This document shows positions 52,806 to 61,853 of a DNA stretch of 64,000 nt, piece by piece. Each line of letters starts with the position of its first letter. The stretch's first letter is position 1. Position numbers and translations under genes: made by a program. Under the pieces are notes generated by a model. It was not told the origin of the DNA and did no database searches. It worked only from the letters and a program-made list of their open reading frames with translations. The DNA comes from Paenibacillus glycinis (GTDB lineage Bacteria > Bacillota > Bacilli > Paenibacillales > Paenibacillaceae), in assembly GCF_009909185.1 (NCBI RefSeq), contig NZ_JAAAMV010000010.1:62001-126000 (forward strand). The letters run 5' to 3'.

Positions 52806-52822
52806 GCAACGCCATGCGTTGC
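52806..52822. repeat. Small hairpin between converging genes
   Basis: GCAACGC-CAT-GCGTTGC is a perfect seven-base stem between the two glycolipid genes. No T-run is present; it may still help termination. Confidence 0.35.
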
Positions 52823-52939
52823 TGCCGGAGGGGAATTTGCCATGGGGAAAATCGGAGGCGCTTTCATGGAGACGAGTGCATGGAAACGGAGCGGCTTCCG
52901 GCCGTTGTTCGGCGAATCCCGGGAAGCCGCGGCGAGCCT

Positions 52940-53953
52940 TTAATGGTGCTTCCTTGCGTTCGGCAGGATCAGCGTGAAGATGCTGCCTGCCGCAATCGTG
53001 GCGTAATACGTCAATACCCGCCAGACGAAGATGGCCGTGATGATCGTGCCGGCGTCGAAAAACATGCCGTAGATCAAGTAAAACCCCCCTTCGGCTCCGC
53101 CCGCGGCGCCGGGAAGCGGGATAATGGCCATGAAGTTGACGAGGAAGATTTGCGCGCACATCAGCGTCCAGAGATCGGCGGCATGATAGCCGAAGCTTCT
53201 ATAGATGCAGTAGGGAATGCTGAAGAAAGCGGCGTATTGCAGCAAGGTGAATAGCGAGGCGTACGCGCACATCTTGACATGCTTCGTGATGAAAGACGCG
53301 TTCTCGTGGAAATGCGCCAGTTCGATCTCGATCTTGCCTAAGGCGGCGTCCGTGTTTTTGACGAGCCTCACCCGGTGCAGGGCATGCAGGATCGACGTCA
53401 GCAGCCGTTTCGTCAGCTTGCCGTTGATGGCGAACAAGATCGCGAACGCCATGATCAGCACGTGGATGGCAAGGCCCAGCAAGCAGAGGTACGGAAAGTA
53501 GTCGACCCTGGCATTGAAATAGCCGAATCGAAACAGAACCGCCGCGACCAGGATCGCGATATTGATCGACTGATGGAGGATGAATTTGATCATCAGGATG
53601 GAACCGGCGATGCCGGCGGGAATGCCGTTTTCCGTCATGGCATAGAGCTGCGCGGGATTGCTGCCGGCGGAGAAAGGCGATACGGCGCCGAAGAACAAGC
53701 CGATCATTTCGAATTTGACGGCTTTCGCGAGCAAGTTCTTGATCGCGTGCAGCTTTCGGGCGATCGTATACAGGACGAGCATCTCGAAGAACCAAAACAG
53801 GAGGACGAGCGCCGCGGCCGCCAAGATCCATGCCAAATGCAAGGTTTCGAGCTCCGCGATCAAGGCTTTCAGGCCCTTCGTGAAGAGGAAGAACGACAAG
53901 AAGATCACGAAGGTCGCGACAACGACGACGAAGTTGAAAAGTTTGTTTCTCAT
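52940..53953 (-). CDS. LPG_synthase_TM (UPF0104) family membrane protein
   Basis: The 337-residue protein has about eight helices and the family region SPFSAGSNPAQLYAMTENGI (about residue 93), plus FMAIIPLPGAAGGAEGGFYL near 280. It corresponds to the membrane domain of MprF-type proteins, which flips lipids, without the aminoacyl-transferase domain. It lies 27 bases after a GT4 gene on the same strand and faces another, suggesting transport of the glycolipid they make. The flippase role is an inference. Confidence 0.82.
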   Translation of the reverse strand: MRNKLFNFVVVVATFVIFLSFFLFTKGLKALIAELETLHLAWILAAAALVLLFWFFEMLVLYTIARKLHAIKNLLAKAVKFEMIGLFFGAVSPFSAGSNPAQLYAMTENGIPAGIAGSILMIKFILHQSINIAILVAAVLFRFGYFNARVDYFPYLCLLGLAIHVLIMAFAILFAINGKLTKRLLTSILHALHRVRLVKNTDAALGKIEIELAHFHENASFITKHVKMCAYASLFTLLQYAAFFSIPYCIYRSFGYHAADLWTLMCAQIFLVNFMAIIPLPGAAGGAEGGFYLIYGMFFDAGTIITAIFVWRVLTYYATIAAGSIFTLILPNARKHH

Positions 53954-53980
53954 TGGCGGTGCTCCCGTCGGTTGCGCGTT

Positions 53981-55000
53981 TTAAGGGGAAATGCCCTCGT
54001 AAAATTGCTTCCATAAAGCCAATACATGGCGTTCGGAATAGAAGGCATGGCATTGCCGGGCATGATCGCTCCACTTGCCGTAATCTTCTCCCTTAGGCTG
54101 CATCGCGGCGATGATTCGGACGAAATCCCCGACGCTGTCGCCTTTCAGGTAATGATCGAACAGGATATCGCGGTACAGCTCCAGGTCTCGCAAGAGCACG
54201 GGGACCGGCAGGGCGATCGCTTCGACAATGGACATCGGGAACAGCTCGTTATAGGAAGGCAGAAACATGAGGTCGCAGGCGTTATAGACGTCGTTCATCT
54301 CGTCTCTCGGTATGATGCCGATGAACGTTACGTTCTCGGGCGGGTGGTCGACGATCTTCTTGAGCTCTTTATAGCCCTCCGTGATGGAGCCGAACGAGAA
54401 TCCGCCGGCCCAGACGAACTGCACGCCCGGAAGTCGCCTGGCCACCTCGACGAAGTCCGATATGCCCTTCCGGGTTTGAACCTGGCCGACGCCGAGGACG
54501 ACGAACTTGTCCGATGGAATCGCGTATTTTTGCTTGATCGCCAGGATCTTCTCCTCGGAATGGCGATAGAAACGTTTCTCGGACACCACGTTCGGGATGT
54601 AGGCGATTTTCTTGTCGTCGATGCCGTAGGTTCGGAGCACGCCGATAAAGTAGGGGTTCACGACGACGATGCGATCGACGGACCGGTAGAACCGAAGCAT
54701 GTAGGCGTAAAATGCCTTTTTGACGAAGAGGGGCAATTTCAAGCTTTCCTCGATCGTCTCGGGCACGAAATGCACGTACGCGACCGTAGTGCCCTTGAGC
54801 TTGGCGAAGGGGAGGCTCAGGAAGAATTTCAGATCGATCGTGTGATAGTGGTTGATGTCGCCCGGAATCATCCGGTTGAGGCTCACTTTATACGTGTCGC
54901 GCAGGCCTTGCTCTACCAATTGGACTTGTTCGATATAAGCCGATAATACGCCTTGCGCCTTTACCTTGTGGGCCGATGAAAGCATATTGATCCTGCGCAT
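53981..55000 (-). CDS. GT4-type glycosyltransferase, probably glycolipid synthase (second sugar)
   Basis: The 339-residue enzyme has the GT-B donor site GVGQVQTRKGISDFVEVARR near residue 172 and the EX7E-like FLPSYNELFPMSIVEA near 255. The start MRRINMLSSAHKVKAQGVLS and the VHFVPETIEESLKLP segment resemble the diglycosyl-diacylglycerol synthases that follow monoglucosyl-lipid synthases in Firmicutes. GGGGAGG lies just before ATG 55000. It is co-transcribed with the flippase-like gene. Confidence 0.72.
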   Translation of the reverse strand: MRRINMLSSAHKVKAQGVLSAYIEQVQLVEQGLRDTYKVSLNRMIPGDINHYHTIDLKFFLSLPFAKLKGTTVAYVHFVPETIEESLKLPLFVKKAFYAYMLRFYRSVDRIVVVNPYFIGVLRTYGIDDKKIAYIPNVVSEKRFYRHSEEKILAIKQKYAIPSDKFVVLGVGQVQTRKGISDFVEVARRLPGVQFVWAGGFSFGSITEGYKELKKIVDHPPENVTFIGIIPRDEMNDVYNACDLMFLPSYNELFPMSIVEAIALPVPVLLRDLELYRDILFDHYLKGDSVGDFVRIIAAMQPKGEDYGKWSDHARQCHAFYSERHVLALWKQFYEGISP

Positions 55001-55191
55001 ACGGTCCTCCCCGAATGTAGAATTGCCGATTTTTGCTATGTTCATCCGCGTCTGGGGTCGAGTCAAGGCAGGAGGCAGATTGCGCAGCGGGGCGGCAGTC
55101 CCACAGCCATGTTACACCAAAACCCGGATTTCCCCAAACGCAAGCGGAAAAAAGCACGCTCCGGAGCTGTTTTCGGCCGATTTTTGCGCTT

Positions 55192-55219
55192 TTATAGCAT
55201 TCGCTTATGAATGCTATAA
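55192..55219. promoter_or_regulatory. Inverted repeat upstream of cysJI
   Basis: TTATAGCATT and AATGCTATAA form perfect 10-base arms with an eight-base centre, about 120 bases before cysJ. It could be the site of a LysR-type sulfur regulator. The rest of the 337-base gap is AT-richer near cysJ and holds no gene. Confidence 0.5.
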
Positions 55220-55337
55220 GTTCCTCTGTCTTGTTACTCTTATCGTGGCATGTTACCTTTAATGGAGCATTGTCAATAAATGATATCCGAATGATCGGGA
55301 TAACTCTCATGTCAAGCGAGCGAGGTGCGTAGGAATC

Positions 55338-57158
55338 ATGCTGCAAGTAACGAATAGTCCGTTTCAACAGGATCAAGCGGATCTGCTGAACCGCTTGTTG
55401 CCCACGCTGACGGAAGGGCAGAAAATTTGGCTGAGCGGTTACCTGGCGGCTCATATGGCCGCGGGTGCCCCGGCTGGCGCGGCCGTTCCGGCCGCAAGCG
55501 TGCCGGACGCAATCGCGCCGGCGGCCGCCCGGGAAGCGACCGTGCTGTTCGGATCGCAGACCGGCAACGGCCAGAAGCTGGCGAAGAAATTGGCCGGCAG
55601 GCTGACGGATCAAGGCGTCCAGGTCACGCTCTCGTCGATGATCGATTTTAAGCCGAATACGCTGAAGAAGGTTCAAAATTTGCTCATTCTCGTGAGCACG
55701 CACGGAGAAGGGGATCCGCCGGACAACGCGATTTCATTCTATGAATTCCTATATAGCAAGCGGGCGCCCCAATTGGAGGGCATGCCGTTCTCGGTGCTGG
55801 CGTTAGGCGACACGTCCTACGAGTTTTTCTGCAAGACGGGCAAGGACTTCGACGAGCGTCTGGCGGAGCTCGGCGGCAAGCGGCTCGCGCCGCGCGTCGA
55901 CTGCGACGTGGATTACGAGGAAGCGGCGGAGAGCTGGATGGCGAGCGTGCTCGCTTCCCTCGGCCAGGCTTCGGCCGCGGCCCTGGCGCCGGTAGCCGTC
56001 ACGGCCGCCGCTCCGGCGGGACCGTCCTCGGACTACTCCAGATCCCGCCCTTTCCAAGCCGCCGTGCTGGAAAATTTGAATTTGAACGGACGCGGTTCGG
56101 ATCGGGAGACGCGCCACCTGGAGCTCTCATTGGAGGATTCCGGTCTTCGCTACGAGCCGGGCGACAGCCTGGGCGTCTATCCGCAGAATCACCCGCGGCT
56201 CGTCGACGAGCTGATCGAGGCGATGGGCTGGCAGGCGGATGAGCTTGTCGCGCTGCCCAAGAGCGCGGAGCAATGTCCGCTGCGCGAAGCGCTGACGAGC
56301 CATTACGAGATCACGGTGCTGACGAAGCCGCTGATCGAGCAATTGGCGGCGCTGGTCCCGGGCAACGGGCTGGGCGAGCTGCTGGCCGCCGGCCGCGAGC
56401 AGGAGCTGCGCGCGTACGTCAAGGACCGGGATCTGCTTGATCTGGCGCGGGATTACGAATGGCAGGGCGTCTCGGCGAATGCGTTCGTAGCCTTGCTGCG
56501 GAAAATACCGGCAAGACTGTATTCGATCGCGAGCAGCCCGTCGGCTTATCCGGACGAAGTGCATCTCACGATCCGCAAGGTGGATTACGAAGCGCTGGGC
56601 AGAGTCCGCTACGGCGTCTGCTCGACCTACGTGGCGGAGCGTCTCGAGCCCGGACAGACCCTGCCGGTCTTCGTCCAAGAGAATCCGAACTTCAAGCTGC
56701 CGTCCGATCCGGGCACGCCGATCATCATGATCGGGCCGGGCACGGGCGTCGCGCCTTTCCGCGCGTTCCTCGGCGAACGGGAAGAGCTTGGCGCGGAAGG
56801 CAAGTCCTGGCTGTTCTACGGCGACCAGCATTTCTCGACGGATTTCCTTTATCAGGTCGAGTGGCAGCGCTGGCTGAAAGACGGCGTATTGACGCAGATG
56901 GACGTCGCGTTCTCGCGCGACACGGCCGAGAAGGTCTACGTGCAGCACCGGATGCTGGAGAAGAGCAAGGAGCTGTACCAGTGGCTGGAGCAAGGCGCCG
57001 CCGTCTACGTCTGCGGAGACGAGAAGAAGATGGCGCATGACGTGCAGGCCGCGCTGCTGACGATTCTGCAGCGGGAAGGCGGCCTGAGCGAAGCGGATGC
57101 GACGGCGTACCTGGCGAAGATGCAGCAGGAGAAGCGGTATCAGCGGGACGTCTATTGA
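55338..57158 (+). CDS. cysJ: Sulfite reductase (NADPH) flavoprotein CysJ
   Basis: The 606-residue flavoprotein has an FMN-binding flavodoxin domain (VLFGSQTGNGQKLAKKL near residue 72, STHGEGDPPDNA near 118), an FAD-binding domain with RLYSIASSPSAYPDEVHL (about 393), and an NADPH domain with MIGPGTGVAPFRAFL (about 465), ending YQRDVY. It transfers electrons from NADPH through FAD and FMN to CysI. A Pro/Ala-rich linker precedes the FMN domain. It is the first gene of cysJI, and its upstream inverted repeat suggests control by sulfur supply. Confidence 0.95.
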   Translation: MLQVTNSPFQQDQADLLNRLLPTLTEGQKIWLSGYLAAHMAAGAPAGAAVPAASVPDAIAPAAAREATVLFGSQTGNGQKLAKKLAGRLTDQGVQVTLSSMIDFKPNTLKKVQNLLILVSTHGEGDPPDNAISFYEFLYSKRAPQLEGMPFSVLALGDTSYEFFCKTGKDFDERLAELGGKRLAPRVDCDVDYEEAAESWMASVLASLGQASAAALAPVAVTAAAPAGPSSDYSRSRPFQAAVLENLNLNGRGSDRETRHLELSLEDSGLRYEPGDSLGVYPQNHPRLVDELIEAMGWQADELVALPKSAEQCPLREALTSHYEITVLTKPLIEQLAALVPGNGLGELLAAGREQELRAYVKDRDLLDLARDYEWQGVSANAFVALLRKIPARLYSIASSPSAYPDEVHLTIRKVDYEALGRVRYGVCSTYVAERLEPGQTLPVFVQENPNFKLPSDPGTPIIMIGPGTGVAPFRAFLGEREELGAEGKSWLFYGDQHFSTDFLYQVEWQRWLKDGVLTQMDVAFSRDTAEKVYVQHRMLEKSKELYQWLEQGAAVYVCGDEKKMAHDVQAALLTILQREGGLSEADATAYLAKMQQEKRYQRDVY

Positions 57159-57193
57159 TTCCGGAGGCAAAATGAGAGCAAGGAGGCAGAAGC

Positions 57194-58915
57194 ATGTCCG
57201 ACAATAACCTATTATCGCCCAATAGCGCGCCGCACAGCGACGTGGAGGATATTAAGAAACGAAGCGATTACTTGCGGGGAACGCTGGAGGAATCGCTGAA
57301 GGACCGGATTACCGGCTCGATCTCCGAAGACGACAACCGGCTGATGAAGTTCCACGGCAGCTACATGCAGGACGACCGCGACGTGCGCAACGAACGGAGC
57401 AAGCAGAAGCTCGAGCCGGCGTATCAATTCATGGTGCGGGTACGGGCGGCCGGAGGCGTCGTGTCGCCGGAGCAATGGCTCATGATGGACCGGATCGCGC
57501 AGCGCCACGCCAACGGCACGATCCGCTTGACGACGCGGCAGTCTTTTCAGCTGCACGGGGTCATCAAGTGGAACATGAAGACCGTGATCCAGGAAGTCAA
57601 CGAGGAACTGCTGAGCACGCTCGCCGCCTGCGGCGACGTGAACCGCAACGTCATGTGCAATCCGAATCCGTACCAGTCGGAAGTGCACGAGCAGGTCAAC
57701 GAATGGGCGCAGAAGGTGAGCCGTCACCTCGAGCCGCATACCCGGGCCTACCACGAGATCTGGCTGGACGAAGAGAAAGTGGCGGACAGCCGGGACGGGG
57801 AAGAGCAGGAGCCGATCTACGGCGCCGTCTATTTGCCCCGCAAATTCAAGATCGGCATCGCGGTGCCGCCCGCCAATGAAGTCGATGTTTTCTCGCAGGA
57901 TCTGGGCTTTATCGCGATCCACGAGGAAGGCCGTCTGCTGGGCTTCAACGTCGCGGTCGGCGGCGGCATGGGGATGACGCACGGCGATTCGAAGACGTAC
58001 CCGCAAGTCGCGCGGACGATCGGCTTCGTCACGCCCGAGCAGATCGTCGACGTGGCCGAGAAGACGGTCACGATCCAACGGGATTACGGCGACCGCGCGG
58101 TACGGAAGCATGCCCGGTTCAAGTACACGATCGACGACCGCGGCATCGAATGGTTCATCGAAGAACTGCAGCAGCGTCTGGGCTGGAAGCTGCAGGAGAC
58201 CCGTTCCTATCATTTCGAGCATAACGGCGACCGTTACGGCTGGGTGAAGGGAAGCAACAACAAATGGCACTACACGCTGTTTATCCAGAACGGACGCGTG
58301 AAGGACGAGGAGGGCTACCTGCTCATGTCCGGGCTGCGCGAGATCGCCAAGGCGCACACCGGCGATTTCCGCCTCACGCCGAATCAGAACCTGATTATCG
58401 GCGGCGTCACCGCCCAGAAGAAGAAGAAAATCGCGCAGCTGATCGAGACGTACGGACTGACCGACGGCGCCGCGTACTCCGCGCTGCGGCGTAATTCCAT
58501 GGCCTGCGTCGCCTTCCCGACCTGCGGCCTCGCGATGGCGGAGTCCGAGCGCTATCTGCCGACGCTGATCGACAAGCTGGAAGCGGTTCTGGACGAAGCG
58601 GGCCTGCGCGACGACGAGATCGTCATCCGCATGACCGGCTGCCCGAACGGATGCGCCCGTCCGGCGCTGGCGGAAATCTCGTTCATCGGCAAGGCGCCCG
58701 GCAAGTACAACCTGTACCTCGGCGGCGGCTTCGCCGGTCAGCGGCTGAACAAGCTGTACCGCGAGAACATCGGCGAGACCGAGATTCTCGCCGAGCTGGG
58801 GCCGATCCTGAACCGTTACGCGAGGGAGCGTGAGGACGGCGAGCATTTCGGCGACTTCTGCATCCGCGCGGGTTACGTGAAGGAAGTGCGCTCGGGGCTG
58901 GATTTCCACGACTGA
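57194..58915 (+). CDS. cysI: Sulfite reductase haemoprotein CysI
   Basis: The 573-residue subunit contains the two nitrite/sulfite reductase repeats and the cluster motif: [19 protein letters not shown] followed by [20 protein letters not shown]. The four cysteines bind a 4Fe-4S cluster bridged to sirohaem. It reduces sulfite to sulfide by six electrons supplied by CysJ. GCAAGGAGGC precedes the ATG, 35 bases after cysJ. A terminator follows. Confidence 0.95.
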   Translation: MSDNNLLSPNSAPHSDVEDIKKRSDYLRGTLEESLKDRITGSISEDDNRLMKFHGSYMQDDRDVRNERSKQKLEPAYQFMVRVRAAGGVVSPEQWLMMDRIAQRHANGTIRLTTRQSFQLHGVIKWNMKTVIQEVNEELLSTLAACGDVNRNVMCNPNPYQSEVHEQVNEWAQKVSRHLEPHTRAYHEIWLDEEKVADSRDGEEQEPIYGAVYLPRKFKIGIAVPPANEVDVFSQDLGFIAIHEEGRLLGFNVAVGGGMGMTHGDSKTYPQVARTIGFVTPEQIVDVAEKTVTIQRDYGDRAVRKHARFKYTIDDRGIEWFIEELQQRLGWKLQETRSYHFEHNGDRYGWVKGSNNKWHYTLFIQNGRVKDEEGYLLMSGLREIAKAHTGDFRLTPNQNLIIGGVTAQKKKKIAQLIETYGLTDGAAYSALRRNSMACVAFPTCGLAMAESERYLPTLIDKLEAVLDEAGLRDDEIVIRMTGCPNGCARPALAEISFIGKAPGKYNLYLGGGFAGQRLNKLYRENIGETEILAELGPILNRYAREREDGEHFGDFCIRAGYVKEVRSGLDFHD

Positions 58916-58958
58916 TCGTCGTGCATAGCATGGGCATCCGCAGGGATGCCGCTGAAGA

Positions 58959-58986
58959 AGAGGGGCTGACCGCAGCCCCTCTTTTT
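58959..58986 (+). terminator. Terminator after cysI
   Basis: AGAGGGGCTG and CAGCCCCTCT form a perfect 10-base stem followed by TTTT. The 200 bases beyond show no gene. Confidence 0.9.
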
Positions 58987-59194
58987 GGCGTTTTCTTGGC
59001 CGTCCGCGCGCGGCCCGCAAGGGCTCGCCAAACAATCCGCAGGTTAAAAACTCCTCATCTTCCTCCCAAATCCGGTTCGCGCTGCGAATCTATGTACTAT
59101 CTCAAGCTAGGCTTATGGCAGCGTCATGATGGCCGATCGCGGCACGCTATGCAGCCGTCGGGGTACGCGCCGTGGCGAGAAGGGAGACGAACGG

Positions 59195-59665
59195 ATGTCC
59201 AGCGGACAAGCAAACGAGGGAACGCGCAGTTTTACCCTGTCGGACGAAGTGTTTCATCAGCCGGGATTAGATATTTGCTCGCAGATGGTCTACATTATTT
59301 TGAAATGCTTTGCCACGGAATCGAATTTTCCGAAGGTCTCGGATATCGCCAAGCTGGGCCGCATGGATGACAAGCAGACGGTGAAAGCCCTGCAGACCCT
59401 GGTCGAGCTGAAGATCCTGCCGCTGAAGCTGTTCCGGCGGATGGTCGGCGTGTTTCAGGACGACCGCCTCTCCTGGTCGGCGAAAGGACTGCTCATGTTC
59501 TGCAAGGAGAACCCGCGGACCGAATTGCCGAACCTGCTGGAGCTGGCGGGCCAATCGGGCGAGAACGAACAAAATATACGCGCGTCGCTGCAAGAGCTGA
59601 GCCAATACGGGTACCTCGACGAATACCCGGAATGGCTGGAGCTGGCGAACCGCGGCGAGTCTTGA
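59195..59665 (+). CDS. Winged-helix/DnaD-like protein of unknown role
   Basis: The 156-residue soluble protein has a helix-rich N-terminal half suited to a winged helix (DICSQMVYIILKCFATESNF, then SDIAKLGRMDDKQTVKALQTLVELKILPLK). A second helical repeat ends QNIRASLQELSQYGYLDEYP. This two-fold arrangement resembles replication-initiator or DnaD N-terminal modules. AAGGGAG precedes ATG 59195. It precedes an actin-like segregation gene but has its own terminator. Family assignment is tentative. Confidence 0.55.
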   Translation: MSSGQANEGTRSFTLSDEVFHQPGLDICSQMVYIILKCFATESNFPKVSDIAKLGRMDDKQTVKALQTLVELKILPLKLFRRMVGVFQDDRLSWSAKGLLMFCKENPRTELPNLLELAGQSGENEQNIRASLQELSQYGYLDEYPEWLELANRGES

Positions 59666-59674
59666 ATTCGCGAG

Positions 59675-59701
59675 AGGCATCCGCACCGCCGGGTGCCTTT
59701 T
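59675..59701 (+). terminator. Terminator before the actin-like operon
   Basis: AGGCATCCG pairs with CGGGTGCCT (one G-U) and TTTT follows. Confidence 0.8.
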
Positions 59702-59814
59702 CGCATACCGCCCGAAGCCGCGCGTCACGAAGCAACAAATTCCGACGGCGGCGACCGCGGAGAGCAAGCGCGATTTGGTACCATCAGCGGGTTGTTTAAT
59801 GGCACCCCGTATGG

Positions 59815-59826
59815 CAAGGTATTACC
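59815..59826 (+). repeat. Candidate iteron copy upstream of the actin-like gene
   Basis: CAAGGTATTACC lies about 45 bases before the actin-like gene. AGGTATTACCA recurs downstream of the operon (61649-61659), and a reverse-oriented AGTAATACC sits at 61603-61611. Shared short motifs on both sides of a segregation operon suggest binding sites for its DNA-binding partner. Confidence 0.4.
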
Positions 59827-59866
59827 AAGTCTTAGTTTAAGTGGTATATAAAAGGAGGAGTCCCTC

Positions 59867-61063
59867 ATGAACTACCATTTCTTCGTAGGCAACGATAACG
59901 GAAACAGCGAGCACGATCTGATCATCGACGGTAAATTGATTCGGCAGCCCAACGTCAATTGCACGGTGGACGAGCTGCCGTGGAGCGAGGAGCAAGCGCC
60001 CGAGAGCTTTATCAAGAGCCTGCAGGAACAGCTGGTCGTGACCGTCGATTCGCCGGCCGCCCGCCCGGGCATGTATTACGTGGGCGCGTTCGCGCTCGAA
60101 AGCGGCGAGATCCTGGATAATCTGCAGATCGGCATCGATTTGAAGAGCGACATGGACCTGCCCATCGTGAACACGCTGGCCCAGATCGCGGCGGTCGCCG
60201 TGCAGAAGGCGTACGAGGAAGAGAAGACGATCCCCGTTCACATCGACGTGGAAGTAGACATGGCCACCGCGCTGCCGGTGACCCAGCATACCGACGAGAC
60301 GTCGGCCAAGTTCGAGAAGCGCTTCACGTCCGGTACCCACCATGTGACCGTGCACCTCGGCATCCACCGCGTCGCGGTGAAGATCGCGTTTCCGTTCGCG
60401 AAGGTGGTGCCGGAGGCGACGCCCGTCATCTTCACGCTGCAGAAGGATGCCGACGGCAATTGGCGCGAAGGGGAGATCTTCAAGGAGTTCGCGGAAACCT
60501 ACGACATCGACAAGAAATTCAACGGCAGCTACTTCAAGGACAAGCGCATTCTCCACGTGGATATCGGCGACGGCTCGACCGAGTATCCGGTCACGGAAGG
60601 GAATAAGTTCCTGCGCCAATTCGTGTACGGCAGCCACCATGGCATCGGCTATGCCATCGAGGAAGCGCTGGACGAGTTCAACCGGCTCATCCATCTGCCG
60701 GACAGCCCGCGGCAGTTCTTCAGCGACGTCGTGAAGAATCCCAAGCACAAGTACTACGCCCGCGCCATCAAGACGCTGAAGCGGCCGCTGGAAAGCCAGG
60801 TCAGGCAAATCGTGCAGAACGTCAAACGGCAGCTCACCAAAACCCGCAACGAGATCGACCTCATCTGCGTTTACGGGGGAGGCAGCATTCTCATGCGTCC
60901 GATCCTGTACAAGCAGCTGGAGGAGCTTTGCGTCGAGCGGGAAATGAAGCTGCTGTACATTCCGAGCGACTATGCGGTCGAGATGAACGCCATGGGATTG
61001 GACGCCTTCGTCCGCGGGAAGATCTACGAGGCGTTGAAGAACAAAGCGGTGCAGCCCGCCTGA
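59867..61063 (+). CDS. ParM/Alp7A-type actin-like DNA-segregation protein
   Basis: The 398-residue protein has actin-family nucleotide motifs: phosphate-1 FVGNDNGNSEHDL near residue 10, phosphate-2 HVDIGDGSTEYPV near 230, and adenosine motif CVYGGGSILMRPIL near 335. ParM/Alp proteins polymerise on ATP and push plasmid or other DNA copies apart. AAAGGAGGAG precedes the ATG. It is followed by a small protein that fits the adaptor position, and both operon flanks contain shared short repeats. No plasmid replication, conjugation or phage gene is present, so it seems to lie on the chromosome or a very large replicon. Confidence 0.82.
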   Translation: MNYHFFVGNDNGNSEHDLIIDGKLIRQPNVNCTVDELPWSEEQAPESFIKSLQEQLVVTVDSPAARPGMYYVGAFALESGEILDNLQIGIDLKSDMDLPIVNTLAQIAAVAVQKAYEEEKTIPVHIDVEVDMATALPVTQHTDETSAKFEKRFTSGTHHVTVHLGIHRVAVKIAFPFAKVVPEATPVIFTLQKDADGNWREGEIFKEFAETYDIDKKFNGSYFKDKRILHVDIGDGSTEYPVTEGNKFLRQFVYGSHHGIGYAIEEALDEFNRLIHLPDSPRQFFSDVVKNPKHKYYARAIKTLKRPLESQVRQIVQNVKRQLTKTRNEIDLICVYGGGSILMRPILYKQLEELCVEREMKLLYIPSDYAVEMNAMGLDAFVRGKIYEALKNKAVQPA

Positions 61064-61110
61064 ATGGCGGCGCCCGGGGACGAATGAAGGGATAGCGGAA
61101 GGTGACGCGC

Positions 61111-61518
61111 GTGAAGAAGACGAAGCAGCCCGGCGAGAACATCAGCCTGAAAACCAAGAAGAACGAGGATCCCGCGGTGATGGACTGGATCAACGCGCAG
61201 TCGAATCTGATGGATTCGCTGCGGTACTTGATCGAGAACGAGGTGCAGCGCAACGGGGTGCGCAATTTGCAGACCTGCATACCGGCGGAGCGGCGAGCGT
61301 TGACGGGTCTTGAATCGCAGGCGAACGCGGAGGCCGCGGCCTCCGGAACGCGGGAGCTGCTGCGGGTAAGGGAAGAAGTATCCGCGGGCTTGTCGGTTCC
61401 GGAGGAAGTGCCGCAGGCGGACGCGCTGCTGCCCGAGGCGGGCGAACGCGCCGAATCCGAAGCCCAGCCGCCCGAGGATGAAGAGATCGACGAGGACGAC
61501 ATCGATTCTTGGCTTTGA
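61111..61518 (+). CDS. Small acidic-tailed protein, candidate ParR/Alp7R-type adaptor
   Basis: The ~135-residue protein has a basic N-terminus (KKTKQPGENISLKTKKNED), a short helix region MDWINAQSNLMDSLRYLIEN, and a strongly acidic tail ending DEEIDEDDIDSWL. ParR-like adaptors combine DNA binding at one end with a C-terminal filament-binding tail; DSWL at the very end could serve as such a tail. GTG 61111 follows GGAAGGTGA; GTG 61102 is an alternative start. The family is not recognised from motifs, so the role is inferred from position. Confidence 0.55.
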   Translation: MKKTKQPGENISLKTKKNEDPAVMDWINAQSNLMDSLRYLIENEVQRNGVRNLQTCIPAERRALTGLESQANAEAAASGTRELLRVREEVSAGLSVPEEVPQADALLPEAGERAESEAQPPEDEEIDEDDIDSWL

Positions 61519-61582
61519 CCGGTATGCACGCTCAGTGGCCGAGCATGAAATCGGAAGCCTATGGAGGCTGCAGTAACGATAA

Positions 61583-61706
61583 TGCAATGCCGGGTCATGC
61601 AAAGTAATACCGAGTACTCCGAAGTCATGCCGGGCATTGCGAATCGCTAGGTATTACCAGGTGCGGCGAAGTGAGGTATACTAGTACTCGGTCATGCTTT
61701 ATGGCG
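61583..61706 (+). repeat. Candidate centromere-like repeat cluster downstream of the actin-like operon
   Basis: Two degenerate units about 70 bases apart share a GTAATACC/GGTATA element, then AGTACTC, then GTCATGC. GTACTC occurs at 61614 and 61684; TCATGC at 61595, 61625 and 61692; GCAATGCC (61584) faces GGCATTGC (61632); AGGTATTACC lies at 61649. No ORF explains this conservation. It may be the DNA site for the small acidic protein. Confidence 0.45.
61654..61682 (+). promoter_or_regulatory. Possible promoter for the Tet(M)-like gene
   Basis: TATACT (61677-61682) is a good -10, with TTACCA 17 bases upstream as a moderate -35. It overlaps the repeat cluster. Confidence 0.35.
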
Positions 61707-61794
61707 CTTGACGGTGCCGAGTCCGCGTTCTGCGGATAGCCGTTGGGAGAAACGCCAGTAGGCGTGTCGACAAGTTAGGAACGATAATAAGCTG

Positions 61795-61820
61795 GAAGCC
61801 GCTCTTATCGGAGTGGCTTC
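61795..61820 (+). promoter_or_regulatory. Leader hairpin before the Tet(M)-like gene
   Basis: GAAGCC-G-CTC pairs with GAG-T-GGCTTC. TGTTGTATAA follows instead of a T-run. Ribosomal-protection genes are often controlled by leader attenuation, so a regulatory role is possible. Confidence 0.4.
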
Positions 61821-61853
61821 TGTTGTATAAACAGGCAGGATAAGGTGACGACG

